Positions 1-8,653 of a stretch of 58,236 nt of DNA are shown in pieces (position 1 is the stretch's first letter; each line of letters starts with the position of its first letter). A program made the position numbers and the translations under genes. This DNA comes from Lysobacteraceae bacterium. Its GTDB lineage: Bacteria > Pseudomonadota > Gammaproteobacteria > Xanthomonadales > Xanthomonadaceae. Below the pieces are notes generated by a model, which was not told the origin of the DNA, did not search any database, and saw only the letters and a program-made list of their open reading frames with translations. Where the stretch lies: positions 1 through 58,236 of the forward strand of contig JAEUPQ010000005.1 in assembly GCA_016789405.1 (NCBI GenBank), given 5' to 3'.

Positions 1-1
1 C

Positions 2-211
2 TGCGTGCAGCCCGGCGAGATGTGCGTGGGCATCGAGATCAACGCCAATCACCTCGTCGCGGCGCGCGACGGCATCGTCACCGGGACCGCGCGGCCGTTG
101 CACGTGGGACGTCGCACCCAGGTCTGGGAGATCCGCATCGAGGACGCCACCGGCCGCCTGGTCTGCATCTCGCGGCTGACCCTCGCCGTCGTTCCGCTGC
201 CGAAAGGCTGA
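2..211 (+). CDS. Hotdog-fold thioesterase (PaaI-like), C-terminal end
   Basis: This is the last 69 codons of a gene cut by the left window edge, so there is no start codon to judge. The visible part (IEINANHLVAARDG, then TARPLHVGRRTQVWEIRIED) follows the strand pattern of the C-terminal half of PaaI/YbdB-type hotdog acyl-CoA thioesterases. In these, an N-[AYH]-L segment is followed by a Gly-Arg-Arg-Thr strand and a final core strand. The catalytic Asp/Glu of the long helix would lie outside the window. The substrate cannot be inferred. A PlsC-like gene follows on the same strand 75 bases downstream, so a link to acyl-CoA metabolism is possible but not shown. Confidence 0.72.
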   Translation, partial: CVQPGEMCVGIEINANHLVAARDGIVTGTARPLHVGRRTQVWEIRIEDATGRLVCISRLTLAVVPLPKG

Positions 212-286
212 TCTGCGCAGGCTCGAACGCTCCATCGTGCTGCGTACGGGATGCACAGCCGCGCCCGGGTTCGGTATCGTTCCGGG

Positions 287-1072
287 ATGACCGTCCCCCC
301 CACGTCTTCGCCGGCCGCCCGGCTGCTCCGCTATGCCTACCGCACCCCGCTGCTCGCGTGGCATGTGCTCGTCGACCTGCCGGTCATCCTGATCCTGATG
401 TCGCCGCCGTTCGGCGGCCTGCGCATCGCCGGCGATCCGCTGAAGCACCGCGTCGTTCGCTGGTGGCAGCGCTGCCTGATGCGCGTGTTCGGCTTCCGCA
501 TGCGCTGCATCGGCACGCCGCTGCCGGGCCCGGTGATGTTCGTCGCCAACCATGTCAGCTGGATCGACATCGTCGCGCTGCACGCGTATCGCATGATGGG
601 CTTCGTCGCCAAGCGCGAGATCGCCTCGTGGCCGCTGGTGGGCTGGCTGGCGACGATGGGCGAGACCATCTACCACCAGCGCGGCAGCCAGGAATCGCTG
701 GGCGGCGTGCTGCACGAGATGCTCGCCCGCCTGCACGACGGCCGCGCGGTCGGCGTGTTCCCCGAAGGCCGCACGCGGGGCGGCGATGAGGTCGGCCCGT
801 TCCACGCCCGCATCTTCCTGGCGGCGGTCGAGGCCAATGTCCCGGTGCAGCCGGTCGCGCTGCGCTACGGCGCGCAGGGCAGCGCGCAGACCATCGTCGC
901 CTTCGGGCCGAAGGAAAGTTTCGCGGCCAATTTCCTGCGCCTGCTCGGTGAGCCATCGCGCGACGCCGACATCGTCTTCCTCGAACCGATCCTGCCCGGC
1001 GACGCCGAAGGCCGGCGCCGACTGGCCGACACCGCGCGTTCGCGCATCGTCGAGGCGATGGAACAGGGCTGA
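287..1072 (+). CDS. 1-acyl-sn-glycerol-3-phosphate acyltransferase family (PlsC-like)
   Basis: Membrane-associated acyltransferase of the PlsC/LPLAT family, which transfers an acyl chain to lysophosphatidate or a related lyso-acceptor in phospholipid synthesis. The 261-residue product has an N-terminal hydrophobic segment (about residues 20-45). It has the catalytic HX4D box at NHVSWID (His89) and the acceptor-binding block FPEGRTRGG (Glu160), where the family usually has FPEGTR. The start at 287 (MTVPPTSS) is preferred over an upstream ATG at 251, because the extra 12 residues are not family-like. It could be the housekeeping PlsC or an ornithine-lipid type acyltransferase (OlsA); sequence alone does not separate these. 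Confidence 0.9.
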   Translation: MTVPPTSSPAARLLRYAYRTPLLAWHVLVDLPVILILMSPPFGGLRIAGDPLKHRVVRWWQRCLMRVFGFRMRCIGTPLPGPVMFVANHVSWIDIVALHAYRMMGFVAKREIASWPLVGWLATMGETIYHQRGSQESLGGVLHEMLARLHDGRAVGVFPEGRTRGGDEVGPFHARIFLAAVEANVPVQPVALRYGAQGSAQTIVAFGPKESFAANFLRLLGEPSRDADIVFLEPILPGDAEGRRRLADTARSRIVEAMEQG

Positions 1073-1216
1073 GCACGTCCAGCCCGCGCGGCGCTCCCGC
1101 GCTGCGCAACCCGACGTCCACTGCAACGCCGTGACACCGGGCCCGACTGGGCCGATCGGTGAGCGCGCGCGTTCGCGCTCGCCAGCCGTACCGTCATCGT
1201 CAAGGAGACCCTGATC

Positions 1217-2560
1217 GTGCTACCGCCCACCAAACGCCGGCCGAAGCGCTGGCTCAAGCGACTCGCCTGGTTCGCCGCGATCCTTGCCATCTGCGTCCTG
1301 CTCATCGCGTGGTTCCTGCTGTCGCGCGCCAGGCTGGCTTCGACGCCCGGCGGTGTGCATGCAAGCGTACTGATCCCGGTGGACTCGCGCCGCTCGGTGG
1401 CAATTCCGATCTACACCGGCAGCGGCGAACGCGTCCGCATCCCGGGCTTCCTCGACGGTCCGGTGGTGCGTCGCGGCGCAGACGGCGCCTGGGATGCGCG
1501 CTGGTTCTGCGAGGATCGCGAAGGCCGCGCGGGCGGCAACGGACGCACGCTCGCGATCGATTGCGCCGGCAAGCGCCACGTCTTCGCGCTCGAAGCATCG
1601 CAAGTGCCCGCGCCGGTGCAGCCGATGCCTGCCGACGTGATCGTGCTCAGCGACATCGAAGGCAATCGCGCCTTCCTCGATGAAGCCCTGGTCGAACTCG
1701 GCGTGATGGACGCCGCAGGTGCGTGGCGCCATGGCAAGGGACATCTGGTCATCCTCGGCGATTCGGTCGATCGCGGTCGCGACGTGTTCGCAGTGCTCTG
1801 GCGCCTGCACGATCTGTCACGCCAGGCGGGCGATGCCGGCGGTGCGGTGCATGTGCTGATCGGCAACCACGAGCAGTACGTGCTGCGTGGCAACGTCTCG
1901 CGCATGGATGTCGAGCATCTGCATGGGCTGCGTCGCATGGGCGGACCGACTGCGGCGTTCGCGCGGGACACGGTGATCGGCGACTGGTTGCGCCGGCTGC
2001 CGGTGGCGGTCAAGCTGGGCCGCACGCTGTTCGTGCACGGCGGCATCTCGCCGGAGGTCGTGAAGTCCGGGCTGTCGGTCGCCGATCTCAATGGCGCGAT
2101 CGCGGGTTACTGGGCGGAACGCACGCGCGACGTCGCCCACGGCCCGCGTTACGACGCGGTGCTCGGCATGCGTGGCGTCACCCAGTACCGCGGCCTCGTC
2201 GAGGCGGTCGAGGGTTCCTACGACGCGCCGTCGACCGCGGAAGTGGACAGGATCGCCGCGCACTTCGGCGTGGATCGCATCGTGGTCGCCCACACACAGG
2301 TTCCGCAGGTCGAAACCCGCCATGGCGGGCGCGTGCTGGCGGTGAACGTCAACAGCGACACGGCGAAACAGCAGGCGCTGGCGTTCCGCGCCGGAGAACC
2401 CTGGATCATCGACCTGCGCGCCCGACGCAACCTCGGCGAAGACGCCGACCCGCCACGTACGCTGCGCGACTTCGAACTGTCGTCGGAGGCCGATCGCGCC
2501 ATCGCGATGGAAGCGGTCGAGGCCATGCGCCGGATGTCGAGGCTGCCGCACCCCTACTGA
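1217..2560 (+). CDS. PPP-type metallophosphatase (Shewanella-like phosphatase family)
   Basis: Predicted two-metal Ser/Thr or Tyr phosphatase of the PPP/calcineurin superfamily, 447 residues. It starts at a GTG codon eight bases after an AAGGAGA ribosome site at 1202-1208. A single membrane anchor (about residues 17-36) follows a basic N-terminus, so the catalytic domain is probably periplasmic. The metal and catalytic signature is complete: SDIEGN (Asp146, with IE in place of the usual xHG), GDSVDRG (Asp182), GNHE (217-219), FVHGG and a late VVAHTQ. The combination of GDxVDRG and GNHE with this spacing resembles bacterial Shewanella-like protein phosphatases rather than cyclic-nucleotide phosphodiesterases. 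The gene stands alone, and the substrate is unknown. Confidence 0.88.
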   Translation: MLPPTKRRPKRWLKRLAWFAAILAICVLLIAWFLLSRARLASTPGGVHASVLIPVDSRRSVAIPIYTGSGERVRIPGFLDGPVVRRGADGAWDARWFCEDREGRAGGNGRTLAIDCAGKRHVFALEASQVPAPVQPMPADVIVLSDIEGNRAFLDEALVELGVMDAAGAWRHGKGHLVILGDSVDRGRDVFAVLWRLHDLSRQAGDAGGAVHVLIGNHEQYVLRGNVSRMDVEHLHGLRRMGGPTAAFARDTVIGDWLRRLPVAVKLGRTLFVHGGISPEVVKSGLSVADLNGAIAGYWAERTRDVAHGPRYDAVLGMRGVTQYRGLVEAVEGSYDAPSTAEVDRIAAHFGVDRIVVAHTQVPQVETRHGGRVLAVNVNSDTAKQQALAFRAGEPWIIDLRARRNLGEDADPPRTLRDFELSSEADRAIAMEAVEAMRRMSRLPHPY

Positions 2561-2660
2561 CCGTCTCCGCAGGGAAGGGCGCGACGTGGAATACGCGTCG
2601 CGCACCGGCGCGCCGGGCCGGGATAGGATGGAACACCGACCGTTGGAACCCCCGCCACGG

Positions 2661-3665
2661 ATGACCCTGGCCGCATCCCCCTATCGTCCGCCTCTGCCGC
2701 TGCGCAGCCCGCACCTGCAGTCGCTGCTGTCGACCAGTCCGTTGCGGCGTTCGCGCGGCGCATGGCTCCTGCGCCGGACCGGTGCGGTGAATACGCCCTA
2801 TCTCGTCGACGGTGGCGATGGCGTGCGGCTGGAAGGCGTGCACAGCCGCCTGCCCGGGGTCGCGCCGCGTGGCCTCGCGCTGCTGCTGCATGGCTGGGAG
2901 GGCAGCGTCGAATCCAGCTACATGCGCATGACCGCCGTGCAGCTGCTGCACGCGGGGTTCGAGGTGTTCCGCCTGAACTTCCGCGACCACGGCGACACGC
3001 ACCACCTCAACGAGGCGCTGTTCCACTCCAATCGCATCGATGAAGTGGTGAACGCCGCGCGCGATGTCGCGACCCGCTTCCTCGGCGACGAGGGCCGACC
3101 GATGGTGCTGGCCGGCTATTCGCTGGGCGGCAACTTCGCGCTGCGCGTCGCCTTGCGCGCAACGCGCGCGGGCTTGCCGCTGGCGCGCGTCGCCGCCGTG
3201 TGCCCGGTGCTGGACCCCGGCCTGACCATGAACCGCATGGAGCAGGGCATCCCGTTCTACCTGCGCTATTTCGAGCGCAAGTGGCGCGAATCCCTGCGCC
3301 GCAAGCGCGACACCTTCCCGCAGTACTACGACTTCGACGACAGCGTGCTCATGCTCGGCATGCGCGACCTGACCCGCTGGATGGTCGAGCGTCACACCGA
3401 CTTCGACAGCCTGGACGCTTACTTCAACGGCTACTCGGTCGCCGGGGATCGCCTGGCCTCGCTGGCGATCCCCGCCGACATCCTCACCGCCGCGGACGAC
3501 CCGGTGATCCCGGTCGAGGAGTTCCACGCCCTGAGCCTGCCGGCGGACGGCAGGATCGAGATCGCCGCGCATGGCGGCCACTGCGCGTTCCTGGAGACGC
3601 TCCGCCTCGATGGCTATGCCGAGCGCTGGGTCACCTCCCGGCTGTCGCTGGCCCTCGGGGGCTGA
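2661..3665 (+). CDS. YheT-like alpha/beta hydrolase
   Basis: Alpha/beta-hydrolase of the YheT/COG0429 family, predicted cytosolic esterase or lipase. The 334-residue product has the family opening YRPPLPLRSPHLQSLL, the oxyanion-hole strand LLLHGWEGS, the nucleophile elbow GYSLGG, a catalytic Asp in AADDPVIP and a C-terminal catalytic His in AAHGGHCAF. ATGs at 2586 and 2628 are in frame, but the homologous block begins at 2661. Ribosome sites are weak at all three, so the start is a choice by homology. The physiological substrate of this family is poorly defined. Confidence 0.88.
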   Translation: MTLAASPYRPPLPLRSPHLQSLLSTSPLRRSRGAWLLRRTGAVNTPYLVDGGDGVRLEGVHSRLPGVAPRGLALLLHGWEGSVESSYMRMTAVQLLHAGFEVFRLNFRDHGDTHHLNEALFHSNRIDEVVNAARDVATRFLGDEGRPMVLAGYSLGGNFALRVALRATRAGLPLARVAAVCPVLDPGLTMNRMEQGIPFYLRYFERKWRESLRRKRDTFPQYYDFDDSVLMLGMRDLTRWMVERHTDFDSLDAYFNGYSVAGDRLASLAIPADILTAADDPVIPVEEFHALSLPADGRIEIAAHGGHCAFLETLRLDGYAERWVTSRLSLALGG

Positions 3666-3820
3666 ACCGCCGAGGCCCGGGTCTGGGCGGTACGACGGGC
3701 GCGTGGCGGATGCGTGCAGCCCGTCCGGGTGCAGGGCCGCGGGCGCCGGGCGGACCCTGCAGGCCCCCGGTACACTAGACGGTTCCGGGCCCCGTCCCTG
3801 CCGTCCAGAACCGCAACCCC

Positions 3821-5899
3821 ATGCAAGAACGAATCCTCGACGCCCTGCGCACCGGCGCCAATGCCGACGCCCTGACGCTGGCCCGCGAAGCCGTCGCCGC
3901 GACCCCGCACGACGCCAACAACTATGCGCTGCTGGCCCACGCCGAACGTGTCAACGGCAATGCCGCAGCCGCGCTGCAGGCCATCAACCGTGCCGTTCTG
4001 CTGGGACCGGAGGACGCCAACCTGCATTTCCAGCGCGCCGGCTTCCTGCTGGCCGAATACCGCCTCGACGAGGCGCAGGCGGCGCTGGCGCGCACGCTCG
4101 ACCTGGATCCCAACCAGTTCCCGGCCTACATCATGCAGGCGCAGATGGCCTTCGGCCGGGGCGACATGGATGAAGCCGAGCGCCTGCAGCGCTATGCCGC
4201 GCGCGTCGCGCCCGAGCATCCGTGGGTGCGCACCATCGAAGGCATGATCGCGCTGCGCCGCGGCGACGCGGGCCGCGCGCTGTCGCTGCTGACCGCTGCG
4301 TCCAAGCAGATGCCGGACGATCAGCAGGTGCTGTATGCACTGGGCTTCGCGCACATGGAACAGGGTCACCTGGCCTTCGCCGAGTCCGCGTTCCGCCGGA
4401 TCGTCGAAGCCTCGCCGAACCAGCATGGCCTGCGTGGCCTGCTCGCCGACGTGGTGATGCGCCAGGGGCGTGCGGACGAAGCGCGCCAGATCGTGCAGCC
4501 GCTCCTCGACAATCCGGAAACATCGACGCATTCGCTCAAGCGCCTGACCGCCGGCCTGGAGCTGCGCCTGGGCCGCCTGGACGAAGCCCTGGCCCTGCTG
4601 CGCGCATCGATCGAACAGGAACCGCGCGATCCCGAGACCTGGTCGATGGCGGCCGACGTGTGGCGTCGCAGCGGGCGTTTCGATGAAGGGCGCGAAGTCA
4701 CCGAAGCCGCGCTGGCGAAGCATCCCGAGGCCGCGCCGCTGTGGCGCCTGCGCATCACCCTGGAACCCACCGGCAGCGACGAGGCCAAGGCCATCGTCGA
4801 CCGCTGGCTCGCGCTGAACCCGGACGACGTGAATGCGCTGGAAGCGCAGATGCTGATGATGGAAGTGCGCGGCGATCTCGAAGCCCGCGACGCGCTGGCC
4901 CAGCGGATCATCGAACTGGAGCCGGGCCGCGGCACGGCCGAGACCCGCGTGTTCGATCGCCTGCTCGGCCAGGCGCCGGACGCCGCGATCGCCCACGTGC
5001 AGGGCCTGCTCGACAAGGCCCAGGACGACGGGGTGAAGCGCGGCCTGATGGCCTGGCTGGGCATGGCCCAGGACCGCGCGGAGCGCTACGCGGAAGCGGT
5101 GCAGACCTGGCATGCGATGAACAGCGCCGAAGCCATGGTCCGTCGTCCGCTGACCGTCCCGGGCAATGCCATCGGCGCATGGCCCGAACTGGCCGACATC
5201 GCGCAGGGCGTGCCGCCGCTGGCCTACCTCTGGGGCGTGCCGGGCTCGGGCGTCGAGAAGGTCGCTACCGTCATCGGCCACGCCGGTTACCCGCTACGCG
5301 CCGATCGCCTCGGCCCGAATCCGCCGCGCGATGCCATCCAGGATCCGGCCTGCATCGCCGCGTTCAACGACGGCACGCTGACCGGCGAGCGTGCGCTGGC
5401 AACATGGCGCAGCGCGCTGCCGCTGCGCGGCGTGCCCAACGGCGCGATCATCGACTGGCTGCCGTACTGGGACAACGCGCTGCTGCACATGATCCGTCCG
5501 CTGCAGCCCGAGGCCATCGTGCTGATCGCGCTGCGCGACCCGCGCGACATGCTGCTGGAGTGGCTCGCCTTCGGCAGCGCGATGCAGTACGCCGTGCCGT
5601 CGGCGAACGATGCAGCGCTGTGGATCGCACGCCAGTTGCAGCATGTGCTGGTCATCACCCGCGACCTGCTGGTGTCGCACAAGGTGATCCGCACCGACCA
5701 TGCGATGGACGACCTCGAAGCTTTCGCCGGTGAAGTCGGTGGCGGCCTGGGTCTCGAGCAGATCCTGATTCCGCCGGCGGAGCTGTTCGGCCGCCATCGC
5801 TTCGAACCGGGTCACTGGCGCAACTACGCCAAGCCGCTGGCCGAACCGTTCGCGCTGCTGTCCGACGTGGCGCAGGCGTTCGGCTATCCGGCAGAGTGA
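3821..5899 (+). CDS. TPR protein with C-terminal sulfotransferase-like domain
   Basis: A 692-residue cytosolic fusion. Residues 1 to about 460 are tandem tetratricopeptide helices with the recurrent alanine/leucine pattern (for example YALLAHAERVNGNAAAAL and FLLAEYRLDEAQAAL). The C-terminal 230 residues look like a sulfotransferase domain. LWGVPGSGVEK is placed like the 5'-phosphosulfate loop, and LIALRDPRDMLLEW like the 3'-phosphate-binding block of PAPS-dependent enzymes. The key loop differs from the usual G[LF]PRSGTT, so activity is uncertain. No signal peptide is visible. A TACACT box at 3771-3776 may be its -10 element. Similar TPR-sulfotransferase proteins occur in other xanthomonads, but their acceptor is not known to me. 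Confidence 0.78.
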   Translation: MQERILDALRTGANADALTLAREAVAATPHDANNYALLAHAERVNGNAAAALQAINRAVLLGPEDANLHFQRAGFLLAEYRLDEAQAALARTLDLDPNQFPAYIMQAQMAFGRGDMDEAERLQRYAARVAPEHPWVRTIEGMIALRRGDAGRALSLLTAASKQMPDDQQVLYALGFAHMEQGHLAFAESAFRRIVEASPNQHGLRGLLADVVMRQGRADEARQIVQPLLDNPETSTHSLKRLTAGLELRLGRLDEALALLRASIEQEPRDPETWSMAADVWRRSGRFDEGREVTEAALAKHPEAAPLWRLRITLEPTGSDEAKAIVDRWLALNPDDVNALEAQMLMMEVRGDLEARDALAQRIIELEPGRGTAETRVFDRLLGQAPDAAIAHVQGLLDKAQDDGVKRGLMAWLGMAQDRAERYAEAVQTWHAMNSAEAMVRRPLTVPGNAIGAWPELADIAQGVPPLAYLWGVPGSGVEKVATVIGHAGYPLRADRLGPNPPRDAIQDPACIAAFNDGTLTGERALATWRSALPLRGVPNGAIIDWLPYWDNALLHMIRPLQPEAIVLIALRDPRDMLLEWLAFGSAMQYAVPSANDAALWIARQLQHVLVITRDLLVSHKVIRTDHAMDDLEAFAGEVGGGLGLEQILIPPAELFGRHRFEPGHWRNYAKPLAEPFALLSDVAQAFGYPAE

Positions 5900-5965
5900 G
5901 GCCCATCGTTCCCTGATCGAAGGCTGCGCGCCCGCATGCCGGGCGCACGAACAAGGAGATTTCCG

Positions 5966-6580
5966 ATGAAGATCGCCAGCGAGAGTTTCGAACACGGCAA
6001 GCGCATCCCGGCGGAATTCGCCGCGGGTGCGCCCGACGGCTTCGGCGGCAACCGCAATCCGCAGTTGCGCTGGAGCGGCGCGCCGGCCGGCACGCGCAGC
6101 TTCGCGCTGCTGTGCATCGATCCGGATGCGCCCACCGATCCCGCCCTCGTGCAGGACGACGCGCGCCCGATCCCGGTCGAGCATCCGCGCGGCGACTTCG
6201 TCCACTGGGTCGTGGCGGACATTCCGGCGAACGTCGGCGAGATCGCCGCCGGCGCCTGCAGCGACGGTTTCACCGCGCGCGGCAAGGCCGCGCCGTCCGG
6301 GCCGGCGGGCGCCCGCCAGGGCGTGAACGACTACACCGGCTGGTTCGCGGGCAACGCGGACATGCGTGGCGACTACCTGGGCTACGACGGCCCGTATCCG
6401 CCCGGTCATGACGCGCGGCTGCACCGCTATTTCTTCCGGCTGTTCGCGCTCGATGTCGAACAGCTCGACCTGCCGGCACGCTTCACCGCGGCCGACGTGT
6501 TCCGCGCGATGCACGGCCACGTGCTGGCCGAGACCGCGACCTACGGCACCTATTCGCTCAATCCGGACGTGAAGGGCTGA
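5966..6580 (+). CDS. YbhB/YbcL family PEBP-like protein
   Basis: Member of the phosphatidylethanolamine-binding / Raf-kinase-inhibitor-like fold found in bacteria as YbhB and YbcL. The 204-residue product contains the ligand-pocket motifs IDPDAPTDP, DFVHWVVADIP and YDGPYPPGH plus the strand HRYFFRLFAL. The start at 5966 (MKIASESF) is set by an AAGGAGA ribosome site at 5953-5959; an upstream in-frame ATG at 5936 lacks one. No signal peptide, so probably cytosolic. The function of bacterial members is not established. The RDD gene follows after eight bases, suggesting co-transcription. Confidence 0.92.
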   Translation: MKIASESFEHGKRIPAEFAAGAPDGFGGNRNPQLRWSGAPAGTRSFALLCIDPDAPTDPALVQDDARPIPVEHPRGDFVHWVVADIPANVGEIAAGACSDGFTARGKAAPSGPAGARQGVNDYTGWFAGNADMRGDYLGYDGPYPPGHDARLHRYFFRLFALDVEQLDLPARFTAADVFRAMHGHVLAETATYGTYSLNPDVKG

Positions 6581-6588
6581 TTTCCACC

Positions 6589-7095
6589 ATGCAGGACGAC
6601 CTTCGGGACAATCCCTACGGCGCGCCGGCTGCGCCGATCGAGGCGGAACTGCCGTCGGAGCGTCTCGCCATCGAGAACGCGGGACGCTGGCGGCGACTGT
6701 TCGGTTTCCTGATCGATTACGCCGCCAGTACCCTTCTCAGCGCGCTCATCTCCGTTCCCTACGTGATGTACCTCTACTGGCAAGGCGGTGACGCTGCGCT
6801 GGATGCACTGGAAACCGAGCAGAACCTGCTTCGGGACTACGTGATCGGCCTGAGCGCGACGCTGCTGTACTACGTCACACTCGAAGGTTTCTTCGGCTGG
6901 ACGATCGGCAAACTGGTCACCGGCACGCGCGTCGTGAACGAGAAAGGTGGACGACCGAGCTGGAAGCAGATCGTGGGCCGGACCCTGGGGCGCTTCATTC
7001 CCTTCGAGCCGTTTTCCCTGCTGTTCGCCAACGACAACGACAAGCGTGGCTGGCACGACTCGCTGTCGAAGACGCACGTGGTGCGCCGCCGCTGA
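6589..7095 (+). CDS. RDD family membrane protein
   Basis: Small inner-membrane protein of the RDD family, 168 residues. The defining Arg-Asp motif appears in RRLFGFLIDYAASTLLS at the first membrane segment. A second segment is around VIGLSATLLYYVTLEGFF, followed by the conserved GWTIGKLVTGTRVVNEKGG loop. The C-terminal WHDSLSKTHVV is also typical. The first 35 residues are a polar cytoplasmic tail with the NPYGAPAAP motif common at RDD N-termini. RDD proteins have been suggested to act in transport or as Na+/H+ antiporters, but most are uncharacterised. Confidence 0.92.
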   Translation: MQDDLRDNPYGAPAAPIEAELPSERLAIENAGRWRRLFGFLIDYAASTLLSALISVPYVMYLYWQGGDAALDALETEQNLLRDYVIGLSATLLYYVTLEGFFGWTIGKLVTGTRVVNEKGGRPSWKQIVGRTLGRFIPFEPFSLLFANDNDKRGWHDSLSKTHVVRRR

Positions 7096-7131
7096 TGCGA
7101 CGGCGTCGTTGCGTGAAGGAAACGCGGCGCC

Positions 7132-7626
7132 TCAGATCTTCATCGGCAACTGTTCGAACTCCAGCACCTGGCCGTCGTCGCTCGTCAGGCGCAGGCGATA
7201 GGGCAGGGGTTCGAGCAGTTCGGCCTTGAACGACCGGTTCATCAGTTCGCTGAAGGCCTGGTCGGCGCGGTTCTTCTCGTCGGTGCACGACATGCGCGTG
7301 GCGATCGCGATCTCGAACGCCATGCGCTTGCCCGACACGGTGTAGGAGCCGCGCAGGTCGTTGCAGCCACCGTTCGCGCGCACATCCTTTCCGGTGAACG
7401 ACAGCTCGAAGGCCACGCCCGGCGCGCGCAGGGTCTCGGCCTGCGCGCCGCTGGCGGAGGCCAGCTTCCAGCCCCCCGTGTTGACCAGTTCGTTGCGATC
7501 CACGCGCAGGCTGCGGGCCTTGTCGCCGCCGTCGGCCGAGGTGATGGGCACAGGACCCGCGCAGGCGCTGGAAGCGAACAACAGCGCGGCGACGGGCAAT
7601 GCGACGAACAGGTGCGACTGGCGCAT
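7132..7626 (-). CDS. META-domain (HslJ-like) secreted protein
   Basis: Exported protein of 164 residues with one META domain, the fold of E. coli HslJ. Domain marks are the GGCNDLRGSYTVSGKRMAF core (the family has GCN-xxxG-Y) and a MSCTDEKNRADQAFSELMN block, in which the Cys of the second motif is kept. The signal peptide runs from MRQSHLFVALPVAALLF. The SSAC motif is a poor lipobox, so it may be cleaved by signal peptidase I (ACA-GP) instead. The start follows GGGAGAA on the minus strand. It lies 29 bases downstream of a second META gene on the same strand, so the two are probably co-transcribed. HslJ is linked to heat and novobiocin response; the role here is unknown. Confidence 0.88.
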   Translation of the reverse strand: MRQSHLFVALPVAALLFASSACAGPVPITSADGGDKARSLRVDRNELVNTGGWKLASASGAQAETLRAPGVAFELSFTGKDVRANGGCNDLRGSYTVSGKRMAFEIAIATRMSCTDEKNRADQAFSELMNRSFKAELLEPLPYRLRLTSDDGQVLEFEQLPMKI

Positions 7627-7655
7627 GGTGGTTCTCCCGGTGATGCGGACGATGC

Positions 7656-8543
7656 TTACTGCGAAGCGCCGGCCGGAACGGTTTCGGACTCGATGGACAG
7701 TTCCATGACGTAGGCGATGTTGGTGCCGTCGTCCGGACGGCCATCGCGACGATAGCGCTTCACGCGCAGCACGTTGCGGATGCCCGGTTCGTGGGTGAAG
7801 CCGTCGATCTTGTCGTAGAACAACCGCCACGGGCCGGCATTGGTCTTGATGCCCTGGTCGTCGTACTGCACTTCGCGGACTTCCAGGCAGGTTTGCGGTG
7901 CGGTCGCCATCGGCGGCTGGCACGGTTTGGTGAATGCGGCGACTTCGACGAATGCGGTCTCGCCCTGGCTGCCGTAGCGCGCTTCGGGCGTCATGTCGCC
8001 GACGAAACGCAGGATGTCGCCGTTGGCGGCGCGCCACTCCAGCTTCGGCGGGCTCTTCGACTGCGTGTTGCCCGGTTGCGCGGTGAAGCGCGACGAGCCC
8101 TGGACGCGCAGGCTCATTTCACCGTCCAGCGCCGCGACTTCCGGTTCGACGCACTGCATCTTGGTGCCGATCAATGCTTCCACGCGCAGTTCGTCGCCGA
8201 GCCGCTGGAACACGCCGCTCAGGCCGTTGCAGGTGTTGTGCACGTTGATGCGGCTGTCGACGAAGGTGATCTGGATGGGCTTGTCCGGACGGACCAGCAG
8301 CGCGCCGATCGTGCGGCCCTTGGCATCGACGGCTTCCTTCAGCGACCAGCGATGGCGCGTGAGCAGGCTGTCGTCGACGTAGGGCGTGGCGGCGGGCGCC
8401 GAAGCGGGCGTGGTGTCGGAAATGGCGCTGTTGTCGGGCGCCTCGTCGGCCGGGGTGGTTTCGGTCTCGACCGGGGCCTTGGAACAGGCAGCGAGCAGCA
8501 GGGGAACGATCGCAAGGGACACAACCGGGAAACGACGCTTCAT
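7656..8543 (-). CDS. Lipoprotein with META and DUF4377 domains
   Basis: Outer-membrane or periplasmic lipoprotein, 295 residues. The signal peptide ends in the lipobox LLAAC. A polar Pro/Thr/Ala-rich linker leads to a META domain (NTCNGLSGVFQRLGDELRV, with the second motif GTKMQCVEPEVAALDGEM). A C-terminal DUF4377-like domain follows (QTCLEVREVQYDD, then WRLFYDKIDGFTHEPGIRNVLRVKRY). This META-DUF4377 order is a known architecture in gammaproteobacterial HslJ-like lipoproteins. It is the first gene of the pair with the smaller META protein. The molecular role is unknown. Confidence 0.9.
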   Translation of the reverse strand: MKRRFPVVSLAIVPLLLAACSKAPVETETTPADEAPDNSAISDTTPASAPAATPYVDDSLLTRHRWSLKEAVDAKGRTIGALLVRPDKPIQITFVDSRINVHNTCNGLSGVFQRLGDELRVEALIGTKMQCVEPEVAALDGEMSLRVQGSSRFTAQPGNTQSKSPPKLEWRAANGDILRFVGDMTPEARYGSQGETAFVEVAAFTKPCQPPMATAPQTCLEVREVQYDDQGIKTNAGPWRLFYDKIDGFTHEPGIRNVLRVKRYRRDGRPDDGTNIAYVMELSIESETVPAGASQ

Positions 8544-8653
8544 CGGAATTCCTGTCGGGATGAGATGCGGGTGGGCCGGGGGGACGGGTCTTCGAACGGA
8601 TCAGGGAACCTGGGGGTGAACGGGGGGCAGCGGCGCTCGGGGTTGGCCGGGGC

